Of a DNA stretch of 64,000 nucleotides, positions 36,684 through 46,195 are shown one piece after another. Source of the stretch: Porphyromonas asaccharolytica DSM 20707 (GTDB taxonomy: Bacteria > Bacteroidota > Bacteroidia > Bacteroidales > Porphyromonadaceae); the NCBI RefSeq assembly GCF_000212375.1, contig NC_015501.1, positions 1,922,001 through 1,986,000 of the forward strand. Reading direction: 5' to 3'. The notes under the pieces are model-generated. The model was not told the origin of the DNA. It did no database searches and worked only from the letters and a program-made list of their open reading frames with translations. The position numbers and the translations under genes were made by a program. The first letter of the stretch is position 1. The number at the start of each line of letters is the position of its first letter.

Positions 36684-36720
36684 CCTCTGTAAAAGCTCCA
36701 AATATGAGCTTTTACAGAGG
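36684..36720. terminator. Perfect 15-bp hairpin downstream of the relaxase gene
   Basis: CCTCTGTAAAAGCTC (36684-36698) and GAGCTTTTACAGAGG (36706-36720) with a 7-nt loop. It sits 56 bp beyond the relaxase stop and may end that transcript, although no T-run follows on the minus strand. It could equally be an IS-end relic. Confidence 0.5.
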
Positions 36721-36775
36721 ATTTCTAGCACTTATCTCATAGCAAGCGCTCCTCTTATAGAGGCTTCTTCATTTT

Positions 36776-37972
36776 CTAATAATTTATTGAGGTATAACTG
36801 GGGAGCTCTTTTGATGTTGTAGCAAATGGCTTCAAGTATATTTTGTGCATGCGTCTTAGCCAATCCCCGACTTCTTCTTTCAATTGAGAGGAATAAGTGC
36901 CATACAATGTTTCATCCATAAATGGATTGTAGGTCGGATTGGAGAGGTAGGTATTAAATGTATTGGCCGAGTACCCCTTGCCTAGTCGGGAGCCATTGAG
37001 TGCAATGCCATTCGCATCGTCTATGAACGTAATACCATAGATACGCCCGCTCTCATTCTTTCGGATAACCATTCGCAAGCCTTGCTCCTCCAATCGATGT
37101 CGCAGTACTTCCTCTGTTTGGGGAGAAGTACGCATTACTTGTAGGACTTTCTCCCTTACGGCTGGTATCAGTGGCTTGATAGCTTGCTTAGATTGTTGCA
37201 TCCTATTCTGCACGGCTGTATAGCCCACACCACGACCGATCTCCGAGGCATGGATGGGTGTACTGACCTTATCGCCTTTATCATCAGTCGGTACATAGAC
37301 CAGCCCATCGTACTTCTTCCCTCGAAACTCTGTTTTGACTTCTTCCACGGCAAGATTGTAGTGGGAAAGAATGGCATTGAGTTCTCCCAGCGAACAGAAG
37401 CGATAATGCTTCAGAACAGAACGAGCTATAGATGCTACCTGCTCTTTGATATTTCCCTTTGCCATATCCACCCTTGCGAGCTTTTGTAGAGACTTGTCTG
37501 TAACCTCTGTGCTGGGAATTAGATGGTACTTCTTCTCCAACGCATCCGTAATTTTCTTGCTTCGTCTGCCCTCGAACTTGTCATTGATCTTTCTACCATA
37601 ACCATCTACTCTTAGCGACACGATGTGTATATGCTCACGGGCAATATCATTGTGCTTGAACACAATGTAGGGTTGCTTACCATAGCCCAGAGCCTCCATA
37701 TATTCCTTAGCAATCTGCGATAGCGTTTCATCGGACAGCTTCTCATCTGGATGCGGATTGAGCGAGCAATGGAAGACCGTCTTCTTTGTTCGACACTTTT
37801 CGGGTATCAATGCTTGCATATCTGCAAGTACCTCCGACATCGTATATTCGCCCGCTCTGTTTTGGTACAAGCCATGTGCCAATAAGAGTGTCGCTTCCTT
37901 CTTATTCACCTTCTTGAAGTTGTAGCCGAGTGCACCCCCGAGGTTCTCCGTTGCTGAAATCTTGGCAATCAT
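36776..37972 (-). CDS. MOBP-type relaxase (MobB)
   Basis: Nicks oriT and leads the transferred strand. The three-histidine motif is visible in FKHNDIAREHIHIVSLRVDGYGRKI (about 103-127), and the N-terminus MIAKISATENLGGALGYN fits Bacteroidetes MobB relaxases. 398 residues. Its ATG overlaps the MobA-like stop by 1 nt (TAATG), so both are made from one transcript. The usual next gene, the coupling ATPase, is absent; sequence beyond the stop is relic DNA. Confidence 0.9.
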   Translation of the reverse strand: MIAKISATENLGGALGYNFKKVNKKEATLLLAHGLYQNRAGEYTMSEVLADMQALIPEKCRTKKTVFHCSLNPHPDEKLSDETLSQIAKEYMEALGYGKQPYIVFKHNDIAREHIHIVSLRVDGYGRKINDKFEGRRSKKITDALEKKYHLIPSTEVTDKSLQKLARVDMAKGNIKEQVASIARSVLKHYRFCSLGELNAILSHYNLAVEEVKTEFRGKKYDGLVYVPTDDKGDKVSTPIHASEIGRGVGYTAVQNRMQQSKQAIKPLIPAVREKVLQVMRTSPQTEEVLRHRLEEQGLRMVIRKNESGRIYGITFIDDANGIALNGSRLGKGYSANTFNTYLSNPTYNPFMDETLYGTYSSQLKEEVGDWLRRMHKIYLKPFATTSKELPSYTSINY

Positions 37973-38382
37973 TACTTGCGGTAATCAATGGTCAGAGAGA
38001 TAGCCTGCTCCTGCAAGGCAATAATCTGAGCTGATAGTTGCTCCAGTTTCTCAAGCAGTATCTGAGCTGTCTTCACGCCATGATAGCTGTTGATGGCTCG
38101 TACAGCTTGGTTATACAGCACGCCTATCTTATGTATCTGGGCAGTCAACTCGGAGAGCTTACGATAGTACTCCACGGCAGACTTATCTACCGTTATCACC
38201 TTGAAATGCTCTCCCAATATCCTTGCCCGCACGAAGTCGGACTTCGTTTCCGCCCCTGATTTATAGAACAAGTCAATCGCCCGTTGCTGGTCTTTCGGGT
38301 CAGGCAAGCGTACATGCCAGTTGTCCCAGCGAGGTTTTTCTGCCGCTTTTCGTTCAGAACGATGCTCCTCTTTCTTATCCAT
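37972..38382 (-). CDS. Relaxosome accessory protein (MobA/MobC-like)
   Basis: A small helical DNA-binding accessory protein: WDNWHVRLPDPKDQQRAIDLFYKSGAETKSDFVRARILG is the ribbon-helix-helix-like part, followed by the family segment SELTAQIHKIGVLYNQAVRAIN. ATG 38382 (MDKKEEHR) was chosen; the longer frame adds an unlikely Cys-rich leader. It is coupled to the relaxase gene and faces the repeat-rich gap that should hold oriT. Confidence 0.82.
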   Translation of the reverse strand: MDKKEEHRSERKAAEKPRWDNWHVRLPDPKDQQRAIDLFYKSGAETKSDFVRARILGEHFKVITVDKSAVEYYRKLSELTAQIHKIGVLYNQAVRAINSYHGVKTAQILLEKLEQLSAQIIALQEQAISLTIDYRK

Positions 38383-38701
38383 ATCTATTTGTTTTCTAAT
38401 TACGACTTTGGAGTAATTCATCTCCCCTTCGGGGCAAGGGTCTTTGTGGTACAAACTGCGGTTTGTGTTACAAAGACACACCTTGCCAATATCAAGAAGT
38501 GATACGATGAAGTATCCACCCCTCGGGGGTGTCTACTTCGGAGAGAAAAGCTCCACGACTTCTATCTGCCTGCAAAGTTACAGCGACCTTGTAACTAATT
38601 CACTATAAACGATATTCCTATGATTTCACTCCTTTTCCTCATGCTTCACTAGAGGTTGAGACTTAGGTTAAGAGCTAGTTATTTTGCAACCAAACTCAAT
38701 C
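38383..38701. other. Gap between mobA and the repeat array; probable oriT region
   Basis: No gene is visible. In CTnDOT-type elements oriT lies upstream of the mob genes, so it is expected here, but I cannot point to a nick site. A CCACCCCTCGGGGGTG palindrome at 38516-38531 is the clearest small structure. Confidence 0.4.
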
Positions 38702-38970
38702 TTGAGTTAAGTCAAAACCTAACTCTTGAGCTGAGTCAATTTTGAGTTGAGTCAAAACCTAACTCTTGAGCTAAGTCAATTTTGAGCTGAGTCAAAACCT
38801 AACTCTTGAGCTAAGTCAATTTTGAGCTGAGTCAAAACCTAACTCTTGAGTTAAGTCAATTTTGAGTTAAGTCAAAACCTAACACTTGAGCTAAGTCAAT
38901 TTTGAGTTAAGTCAAAACCTAACTCTTGAGTTCAGTCAATTTTGAGTTGAGTCAAAACCTAACTCTTGAG
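38702..38970. repeat. Array of 14-mer TTGAGYTRAGTCAA in 40-bp pairs
   Basis: Thirteen near-identical 14-mers start at 38702, 38726, 38742, 38766, 38782, 38806, 38822, 38846, 38862, 38886, 38902, 38926 and 38942, with a partial copy at 38966. Spacing alternates strictly 24 and 16 bp (40-bp period). Each pair is joined by ACCTAACTC. The variation is confined to C/T and A/G at the two central positions. It ends 54 bp before traA, so it could be a binding array for TraA/ParA-type or relaxosome proteins. Confidence 0.92.
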
Positions 38971-39033
38971 TCAGATTTAGAGTGAAACAATTGCCCCATA
39001 GGCTTATAACATAAGTAGTAACCAAAGAACGAT

Positions 39034-39825
39034 ATGGACAGATCAAACAACCGCCCGCTCTACCTAGGCTTCGCTTCACAAAAGGGAGGAGTCGGTAAGA
39101 GTACGCTAGCCGAAGTGCTAGCATCTATTTTATACTACGAGAAGGATATCCCGCTTGTCGTAGTGGACTGCGATGGCACGCAGGAGTCATTTTTCAAGCT
39201 CAGAGAGCGTGACAGAGACCTTATTGGAACCTCTCCAGATATAGGGAAAGCACTCCACGAGCGACTTGCCCAATATGGGAAGAAGTCTTACCAGATTATC
39301 CGAAGCAATCTAGAGCAGGCGATAAGCAATACAGAGCAATACTTGAGTAAAGCACCGATAGCTCCCCAACTCGTCATATTCGACTTCCCAGGTCATGTTG
39401 CTACCAGTGCTATGATGGAGCTATCCATTATGATGGACTATATCATCTCCCCCATAGAGGCTGACCCGCAATCGCTGGCATCAAGCTTTGCTTATGCCAA
39501 GACAATCCAAGAGCTAGGTGTAGGCTTTGCCGAGTCTCAAATCCAAGATCTCTTTTTGCTTTGGAACAAAGTAAATCGCAGTGCCAGCACTGTGGTCATT
39601 GAACTGTTCAGTCAGCATGCCCAAGAGCAGGGCTTGAAGATCCTAGACGCTCGTATCTATCACTCCGTTCGCTTCAGTCGTGAGCTAGCTCAAGGGGGTG
39701 TCAAGGGAGTCTTTCGTTGCTCTTATCTACCTCCAGCTACCACGCTACGCCCTCAGACGGGTGTGGATGAATGGGTCGAAGAGGTGATGCAAAAGCTAGA
39801 ACTACAAAAAGGTACAAGCGTATGA
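39034..39825 (+). CDS. traA: ParA-family ATPase TraA
   Basis: First gene of the transfer operon. Deviant Walker A motif FASQKGGVGKSTLAEVL (14-30), Walker A' Asp in VVVDCDGTQES and Walker B-like LVIFDFPGH mark a MinD/ParA ATPase. In CTnDOT-type elements TraA opens the tra operon; its role may be element positioning. 263 residues. Its TGA overlaps the next ATG (ATGA). Confidence 0.88.
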   Translation: MDRSNNRPLYLGFASQKGGVGKSTLAEVLASILYYEKDIPLVVVDCDGTQESFFKLRERDRDLIGTSPDIGKALHERLAQYGKKSYQIIRSNLEQAISNTEQYLSKAPIAPQLVIFDFPGHVATSAMMELSIMMDYIISPIEADPQSLASSFAYAKTIQELGVGFAESQIQDLFLLWNKVNRSASTVVIELFSQHAQEQGLKILDARIYHSVRFSRELAQGGVKGVFRCSYLPPATTLRPQTGVDEWVEEVMQKLELQKGTSV

Positions 39826-40355
39826 GCTCACTTAAAGAACAGCGAGAGCGACTGCTCCAAGCTAAGATGAGAGAGATGGCAAATATAGGGGTCACCAAGC
39901 GTACCGCAGAGAATATCCCAGACTTTGATGAGCCGATAGATTTGGATGAAGAGCCAACGCTTGAAGAGGAGTATAATGTCGTCTCAGAGACCGAGGAAAC
40001 AACATCCTCTACTCCGACCTCCTCTCCTCAAGCATCTCAGCGTCACAGCTCTAAAAGAAAGCTTTCGGACAAGGGGGAGGAGAAGCCTAATCCTAGGAGT
40101 TGCTCATCGACACTAGAGTTTGCAGCATACGAAGAGCGTTTCCTGACATCTGTACGAGACGGACGCAACAAGTCTGGCTTCAGCATTCATACCGAAGTGC
40201 TACAGCTACTTCGAAATGTGGTGAGTGATCTCCGTGTAGAGACCTCCATCACAAGCTATATTGAAAACATCATACTGGATCACTTGAAAACGCACCAGGA
40301 GCTATTAAACCAAATCGTCTCTCAGCGGAGACGAGATAAGACTATTGACCTATGA
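39822..40355 (+). CDS. traB: Conjugal transfer protein TraB (DUF3408)
   Basis: 177 residues from ATG 39822, which overlaps the traA stop. The N-terminal half is acidic and of low complexity (EEPTLEEEYNVVSETEETTSSTPTSS). The C-terminal half carries the DUF3408 pattern YEERFLTSVRDGRNKSGFSIHTEVLQLLRNVVSDLRVETSITSYIENIILDHL, resembling a ribbon-helix-helix DNA-binding fold. A second DUF3408 gene (traC) often follows, but not here. Confidence 0.85.
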   Translation: MSSLKEQRERLLQAKMREMANIGVTKRTAENIPDFDEPIDLDEEPTLEEEYNVVSETEETTSSTPTSSPQASQRHSSKRKLSDKGEEKPNPRSCSSTLEFAAYEERFLTSVRDGRNKSGFSIHTEVLQLLRNVVSDLRVETSITSYIENIILDHLKTHQELLNQIVSQRRRDKTIDL

Positions 40356-41107
40356 TTGAAGAGACATTGAGATGCTTACTGCTCTTATTAGGGATTGTGT
40401 GGGTAATCTTTGGCATCACATATTGGCGGAGACTCTTGAACAGCTCCAAGCAAGACCCTACAAGAAAGGCTACAGCCAAGAAAGAAAAGACGGAAAAGGC
40501 AGACTCCAATCAAGAGTCTAAGGACCTAGTTAGAGACGAACTAGTCGGCAAGAGTAAGCCTTTTGTTTCCTCATCTTTCCCAATGGTTCCTAAGAGTTCC
40601 TCGTCTGAAAAAGCGGACGATAATCCCGCTACATTTGCAGAGTTAGATAGTGATAAGTCAACGCAAAGAGATGACGCTAGAGAGCCTTTAGAAGAGGAAA
40701 GCGAAACTATCCCTGAGGCAGAAAACGAGATACAAGTCACCTACACGATGGAGGATCTAGATGAGGAGAGCATCCTGCGGGAGGAGTTACAGATTGCCAG
40801 CGAAGCACTGCCCGAACTCTCCCCGACCGCCATCTTAGCAAGAGATTTATCTCGTATTAGCCAATGGAGCAAGCAAGAGGATTCACTGACTAATGAAAAT
40901 GAAGAGGAGGTGTGCCAGACGCTCCGCACCCTGCGAGGAACGGAGCTTATGGATCGGCTCAAAGAGTACACGCTACAAGTGGAGGAAGCTCACCGCAATC
41001 TCTTTGCAGCCCTGCGGAAAGCTGAAGAGCTAGAAGAGGAACCCGCACCTTCCCAAGTAGAGGCAGAAGCGGGTGAAGAAGAGAAACCGCTCTCTTACTA
41101 CTTGTAA
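40352..41107 (+). CDS. traD: Conjugal transfer protein TraD
   Basis: Membrane-anchored protein of unknown function: one transmembrane segment at about 7-26 (LRCLLLLLGIVWVIFGITYW), then a long, acidic, Glu/Ser-rich and low-complexity tail. The first codon overlaps the traB stop. Assignment rests on position between traB and traE and on the N-terminal anchor. Confidence 0.65.
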   Translation: MIEETLRCLLLLLGIVWVIFGITYWRRLLNSSKQDPTRKATAKKEKTEKADSNQESKDLVRDELVGKSKPFVSSSFPMVPKSSSSEKADDNPATFAELDSDKSTQRDDAREPLEEESETIPEAENEIQVTYTMEDLDEESILREELQIASEALPELSPTAILARDLSRISQWSKQEDSLTNENEEEVCQTLRTLRGTELMDRLKEYTLQVEEAHRNLFAALRKAEELEEEPAPSQVEAEAGEEEKPLSYYL

Positions 41108-41161
41108 CCCAACAATAGAACAGCAAGATTATTCTTTAACAACTTGATATAACGACAGACA

Positions 41162-41479
41162 ATGAACAGACGAATGATTAGCAAGGAACGCCTAGCGATG
41201 CTTGCCCTGACCCTGATGATGACAGGTGCGACAGCCTTTGCCCAAGGCAATGGTATGGCGGGCATCAACGAAGCGACCAAGATGGTCACTTCCTATTTTG
41301 ACCCAGCCACCAAGCTCATCTATGCCATTGGGGCAGTGGTGGGCTTGATAGGCGGTGTCAAGGTGTACAATAAGTTTAGCTCAGGAGACCCCGATACGAG
41401 CAAGACAGCTGCAAGCTGGTTTGGAGCTTGTATCTTCCTCATCGTAGCTGCTACCATCCTGCGTAGCTTCTTCCTCTAA
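41162..41479 (+). CDS. traE: Conjugal transfer protein TraE (DUF4134)
   Basis: 105 residues: a signal-like first segment (MLALTLMMTGATAFAQ, cut after AQ), then GMAGINEATKMVTSYFDPATKLIYAIGAVVGLIGGVKVYNKFSSGDPDTSKTAASWFGACIFL, the DUF4134 signature with two hydrophobic helices. It is the counterpart of the VirB2-type pilin/core subunit by position and topology (inference). The gene ends with traF starting at its last base. Confidence 0.9.
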   Translation: MNRRMISKERLAMLALTLMMTGATAFAQGNGMAGINEATKMVTSYFDPATKLIYAIGAVVGLIGGVKVYNKFSSGDPDTSKTAASWFGACIFLIVAATILRSFFL

Positions 41480-41805
41480 TGGCTAGTTGGGAAGTAAATA
41501 AAGGAGTCGGTCGGACGGTGGAGTTCAAGGGATTGAAGGCTCACTACCTCTTCCTGTTTGCAGGAGGATTACTGGGTATCTTCATCCTTGTAGTGATTCT
41601 CTATCTCTGTGGCATCAGTCAGATCATCTGCTTGGGCATAGGCGTAGTGGGTGCCACCGTTGTGGTGTGGCAAACGTTCGCCATGAATCGCAAGTATGGT
41701 CAATATGGATTGATGAAGCGAGGAGCTATAAGAAGACACCCGAGGTATCTCTTGAACCGCCGTTCGGTTTATCAGCTTTTTCACCAACTCAATAGCTCTA
41801 GATGA
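41479..41805 (+). CDS. traF: Conjugal transfer protein TraF (DUF4133)
   Basis: 108 residues, basic N-terminus then two adjacent membrane helices (HYLFLFAGGLLGIFILVVILYLCG and QIICLGIGVVGATVVVWQTF). The pattern VNKGVGRTVEFKGLKAHYLFLFAGG fits DUF4133, the VirB3-like inner-membrane part of the secretion channel. Overlaps traG by 4 bp. Confidence 0.88.
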   Translation: MASWEVNKGVGRTVEFKGLKAHYLFLFAGGLLGIFILVVILYLCGISQIICLGIGVVGATVVVWQTFAMNRKYGQYGLMKRGAIRRHPRYLLNRRSVYQLFHQLNSSR

Positions 41806-44321
41806 TGAGAAACAGAAGCAAGATAACCATCTTGGAGTCAAAGTTCCCCTTGCTGAGTGTAGAGCATGGGTGCATTGTCAGTAAGGATGCTGATGTGACG
41901 GTTGCTTTTCGAGTGGAGCTACCCGAGCTTTTTACAGTCACATCTGCAGAGTATGAGACGATGCACTCTACTTGGCATAAAGCAATCAAGGTGCTACCCA
42001 ACTTCACGATCGTCCACAAGCAAGATTGGTTCATCAAGGAGTGCTACCATACAACTTGCAAGCGTGGTCAGGAAAAGCCTTTGAGCTTTCTCGCTCGTGC
42101 CTCTGAGAGACATTTCAATGAGCGACCCTATCTAAACCATACCGTCTACCTCTTTATCACGAAGAGCAATCGACAGCGTATGGCACAGCAGAGTAGCTTC
42201 TCAACGCTTTGTAGAGGTCATCTACTCCCTAAAGAGATTACCAACGAAGAGGAGATGGTGAAGTTTATGGAGTCGGTGGATCAGTTCGAACGCATCATCA
42301 ATGAATCCGAATTGATAAAGCTGGCTCGAATGAGCGAGGCTGAGCTGGTTGGCTCTAGGGAGCAAGCTGCTCTCTTAGATCGCTACTTCACTCTATCAGA
42401 TAGCAGACACGGCACATTGGAGGATATACGTCTAGGGGCAGACCTTGTACGTGTGGGAGACAATATGCTGTGCCTACATACGCTCTCGGATACGGATGAT
42501 CTACCCACTACGGTCAGTACCGATGGTCGCTATGAGCGATTATCAACAGACCGCTCGGACTGCCGCCTCTCCTTTGCCTCTCCAGTGGGGCTGATGCTCC
42601 CCTGCAACCATATCTACAATCAATACCTCTTCATTGAAGATAGCGAGGCTAACTTGCAGCGTTTTGAGAAGCAGGCTAGAAATATGCACTCTCTAGCGCG
42701 CTACAGCCGTAGTAATCAAATCAACGAAGAGTGGATACAGGAGTATCTCAACACAGCACACTCTCAGGGACTCACCTCCATTAGAGCTCACTTTAATGTC
42801 TTGGCATGGAGTGACGATGAAGAGGAGCTACGACAAGTCAAGAATGATGTGGGCTCTGCACTTGCCTTGATGGAGTGCCGTCCTAGACATAACACCATCG
42901 ATACAGCGACCCTCTACTGGGCGGCTATCCCGGGTAATGCAGGGGACTTTCCCGCAGAAGAGTCTTTCTACACCTTCATTGAGCCGGCTCTCTGTTTCTT
43001 CACGGCAGAGACCAACTACAAGGACTCACTCTCACCCTTTGGGATTAAGATGGCAGACAGATTATCTGGTAAGCCGATACATCTCGACATATCTGATCTG
43101 CCGATGAAGCAAGGAATCATTACCAACCGTAACAAGTTTATCTTGGGACCTTCCGGCAGTGGTAAGAGTTTCTTTACGAACCATATGGTACGACAATATT
43201 ACGAACAGGGGGCGCATGTCCTCTTGGTTGATACGGGTAACTCGTATCAAGGGTTGTGCGAACTAATCCATCGTAAGACAAAGGGAGAGGATGGAGTCTA
43301 CTTCACCTACACCCATGACCATCCTATCTCCTTCAATCCTTTTTATACGGATGACAAGTTCTTTGATGTTGAGAAACGGGAGAGTATCTGCACCCTACTG
43401 ATGACGCTTTGGAAGAGTGCCGATGAGCGGGTCACCAAGACTGAGGCTGGAGAGCTGGGCTCTGCTGTCAATGCCTATATCGAACTCATCTGCTCAGATG
43501 CTAGTATTGTCCCGAACTTCAATAGCTTCTACGAATACCTTAGAGATGTCTATCGAAAAGATATGGAGCAGCGAGATATCAAGGTGACGCTCTCAGACTT
43601 CAATATCAATAACCTTCTGACTACGCTCAAGCAGTACTACAAAGGTGGTCGTTACGACTTCCTACTGAACTCGGATAAGAACATAGACCTGCTCTCTAAA
43701 CGGTTTATCGTCTTCGAGATTGACCAAGTGAAGGACAATAAAGACCTCTTCCCCGTGGTGACCATTATCATCATGGAAGCCTTTATCAATAAGATGCGCC
43801 GACTGAAGGGTATCCGCAAGATGATCCTTATCGAGGAGGCCTGGAAGGCGATTGCTTCGGAGAATATGGCGGACTACATTAAGTATCTCTACAAAACGGT
43901 CAGAAAGTATTTCGGAGAGGCTATTGTGGTGACGCAGGAGGTAGACGATATCATCTCTTCACCCGTAGTGAAGGAGAGTATCATCAATAACTCCGACTGC
44001 AAGATCCTACTGGACCAGCGTAAGTACATGACCAAGTTTGATGGTATCCAATCGATGCTGGGTCTCTCCGAAAAGGAGAAGAGCCAAATCCTCTCAATCA
44101 ATCAGAACAATGATCCTCACCGACTCTACAAAGAGGTGTGGGTCGGGCTGGGAGGTATGCAGAGTGCCGTCTATGCTACAGAGGTGAGTATGGAGGAGTA
44201 TCTCACCTATACGACAGAGGAGCGAGAGAAGCTGGAAGTCATGCAACGTGCGGAGCATCTGGGAGGAGACATTGAGTCGGCCATCCGACAGCTCGCCATA
44301 GAGAAAAGAGATAAGCAATAA
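41802..44321 (+). CDS. traG: TraG conjugation ATPase (VirB4-like)
   Basis: Energises the type IV secretion channel. Walker A FILGPSGSGKSFFTNH is at about residues 447-461, Walker B-like MILIEEAWKAIAS in the C-terminal half, and the TraG-type N-terminal domain precedes them. 839 residues matches Bacteroidetes TraG. Coding is intact; the motif YFGEAIVVTQEVDDII fits the VirB4 arginine-finger region. Confidence 0.95.
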   Translation: MMRNRSKITILESKFPLLSVEHGCIVSKDADVTVAFRVELPELFTVTSAEYETMHSTWHKAIKVLPNFTIVHKQDWFIKECYHTTCKRGQEKPLSFLARASERHFNERPYLNHTVYLFITKSNRQRMAQQSSFSTLCRGHLLPKEITNEEEMVKFMESVDQFERIINESELIKLARMSEAELVGSREQAALLDRYFTLSDSRHGTLEDIRLGADLVRVGDNMLCLHTLSDTDDLPTTVSTDGRYERLSTDRSDCRLSFASPVGLMLPCNHIYNQYLFIEDSEANLQRFEKQARNMHSLARYSRSNQINEEWIQEYLNTAHSQGLTSIRAHFNVLAWSDDEEELRQVKNDVGSALALMECRPRHNTIDTATLYWAAIPGNAGDFPAEESFYTFIEPALCFFTAETNYKDSLSPFGIKMADRLSGKPIHLDISDLPMKQGIITNRNKFILGPSGSGKSFFTNHMVRQYYEQGAHVLLVDTGNSYQGLCELIHRKTKGEDGVYFTYTHDHPISFNPFYTDDKFFDVEKRESICTLLMTLWKSADERVTKTEAGELGSAVNAYIELICSDASIVPNFNSFYEYLRDVYRKDMEQRDIKVTLSDFNINNLLTTLKQYYKGGRYDFLLNSDKNIDLLSKRFIVFEIDQVKDNKDLFPVVTIIIMEAFINKMRRLKGIRKMILIEEAWKAIASENMADYIKYLYKTVRKYFGEAIVVTQEVDDIISSPVVKESIINNSDCKILLDQRKYMTKFDGIQSMLGLSEKEKSQILSINQNNDPHRLYKEVWVGLGGMQSAVYATEVSMEEYLTYTTEEREKLEVMQRAEHLGGDIESAIRQLAIEKRDKQ

Positions 44322-44347
44322 TAGTAACAATCAAATACCTAGTGACA

Positions 44348-44977
44348 ATGAAAAAGTATCTGCTGATGGCTCTCTTTGCAATGAGCCTATTTATCCCTCA
44401 AGCCCACGCTCAGTGGGTGGTTACCGACCCTGGGAACTTTGCTGGCAACATAGCTAACTCCATTAAGGAGATTGCCACCGCGTCGAAGACGGTCAAAAAC
44501 ACGCTAAGTGGTTTTAAGGAGGTGGAGAAACTGTACAACGACACCAAGAAGTACTACGATGCACTCAAGCAGGTTAACAACCTTATAGGCGATGCCTACA
44601 AGGTGAAGGAGTGCATCCTAATGGTGGGAGACATATCAGAGATCTATGTAACCTCCTACAAGAAGATGCTAACGGACCCAAACTTCCGCCCCACAGAGCT
44701 AGCCGCGATGGCTGCTGGCTATGCCAAGCTCTTGGAACTGAGTGGCGAGAGTCTTAAGGAGCTGAAGTCTGTAGCTAAGAGCAAGGTGTTCTCGATGAAT
44801 GATAGCGAGCGTATGCAGATGATAGACCGCATCTATACGACACTACGTGAGTATCGATCGATTGTTTCTTACTACACCCGAAAGAATATCTCCGTGAGCT
44901 ATGTACGTGCTCACGAGAAGAATGATCTGGCATCGGTCAAAGCGCTTTATGGAAATCCAGAGAGCCGATATTGGTAA
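44348..44977 (+). CDS. traI: Conjugal transfer protein TraI (DUF4141)
   Basis: 209 residues beginning MKKYLLMALFAMSLFIPQAHAQ, a clear signal peptide, so ATG 44348 is preferred to the GTG two codons upstream. The mature part is helical (KEIATASKTVKNTLSGFKEVEKLYNDTKKYYDALKQVNNLIG), as in DUF4141, likely a periplasmic VirB5-like component. No traH-like gene is seen between traG and traI. Confidence 0.85.
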   Translation: MKKYLLMALFAMSLFIPQAHAQWVVTDPGNFAGNIANSIKEIATASKTVKNTLSGFKEVEKLYNDTKKYYDALKQVNNLIGDAYKVKECILMVGDISEIYVTSYKKMLTDPNFRPTELAAMAAGYAKLLELSGESLKELKSVAKSKVFSMNDSERMQMIDRIYTTLREYRSIVSYYTRKNISVSYVRAHEKNDLASVKALYGNPESRYW

Positions 44978-45009
44978 GAACATCTATGTAAAGATAGCCG
45001 TTAGGATCT

Positions 45010-46047
45010 ATGGACTTTGCATCACTACATGAATTACTCCGCTCCACCTATCAGGAGATGATGCCTCTCTGTGGAGAGATGACGGGCATTGCCAAGGGGA
45101 TTGCGGGATTAGGAGCGCTCTTCTATGTAGCCGTAAGGGTGTGGTCTTCGTTGTCTCGTGCCGAGCCGATTGACCTTTTCCCCTTACTGAGACCTTTTGT
45201 GCTGGGCTTCTGTATTATGTTCTTCCCAACGATTGTGCTGGGTACGATGAATACGATTCTCTCTCCTGTGGTACAAGGTACAGAGCGAATGGTCAATAAG
45301 CAGACGGTACAACTAGACAAGTTGATCGCTAAGCGTGACAAACTACAAGAGGCTGCCTATCTCCGTAATCCCGAGACGGCTTACTTGGTTTCCAATGAAG
45401 CTTTTGACCAAAAGATAGAGGAGATGGGGATCATCGGGCCGAGCGATGCGGTGACCATCGCTGGGATGTATGCCGAACGTGCTGCTTACAAAACAAAGCA
45501 GTGGCTGATGAAGCAACTCCATGACCTCATAGAGTTGCTATACCATGCAGCTGCTCTGATTATTGATACGCTCCGTACCTTCTTTCTTATCGTGCTGAGC
45601 ATACTGGGACCAATCGTCTTTGGTATTGCGGTTTGGGATGGCTTGTCGGGGTCGCTTACGGCTTGGTTCTCACGCTACATATCGGTCTATCTGTGGTTAC
45701 CCGTGAGCTCTGTCCTCTCGGCTCTCCTCACAAAGATACAGGTGTTGATGGTGCAGAAGGATATTGCAGCATTGAGTGACCCTAACTATTTGCCCGATTC
45801 GGGTAGCTGGTACTACATTGTCTTCTTCCTGATTGGTATCGTGGGGTACTTCTGTGTTCCTACGGTAGCGGGCTGGATTATAGAGGCTGGTGGTGGTATC
45901 GGGGCATACGGACGCAATGTCAATCAGACGGCGCAACGAGGTGCTCAAGGTGCCTATACGGGAGGTAAAGCGGTAGCTGGTGCCACGGGGTCTATGGCCG
46001 GCAACGTAGGCGGACGTATCAAAGGGGCACTTATCAAGGGGAAATAG
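45010..46047 (+). CDS. traJ: Conjugal transfer protein TraJ (VirB6-like)
   Basis: 345-residue polytopic membrane protein with about six helices (LFPLLRPFVLGFCIMFFPTIVLG, LIIDTLRTFFLIVLSILGPIVFGIAVW, YIVFFLIGIVGYFCVPTVAGWII) and a Gly/Ala-rich tail (GAQGAYTGGKAVAGATGSMAGN). It matches CTn TraJ and is the VirB6-type channel base by topology. It is followed by a 384-bp gap that holds an operator-like repeat array. Confidence 0.9.
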   Translation: MDFASLHELLRSTYQEMMPLCGEMTGIAKGIAGLGALFYVAVRVWSSLSRAEPIDLFPLLRPFVLGFCIMFFPTIVLGTMNTILSPVVQGTERMVNKQTVQLDKLIAKRDKLQEAAYLRNPETAYLVSNEAFDQKIEEMGIIGPSDAVTIAGMYAERAAYKTKQWLMKQLHDLIELLYHAAALIIDTLRTFFLIVLSILGPIVFGIAVWDGLSGSLTAWFSRYISVYLWLPVSSVLSALLTKIQVLMVQKDIAALSDPNYLPDSGSWYYIVFFLIGIVGYFCVPTVAGWIIEAGGGIGAYGRNVNQTAQRGAQGAYTGGKAVAGATGSMAGNVGGRIKGALIKGK

Positions 46048-46195
46048 CGTCCCTTCAGCCGAAGGGTGGCTATGACACGCTTGATGAGGATGCGATGACC
46101 ACGTGACGGTCGTATGACGGTCAGGTGGGTAGGATTAGCTCCTCCTATGTGGGTTAATGTAGCAGCTGGGGAGGTAAGCGTAGTGCCTGCCGTGT

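Noticed and set aside
38702-38970. CRISPR array
   Set aside because: The units are nearly identical throughout with no unique spacers, and no cas genes are nearby.
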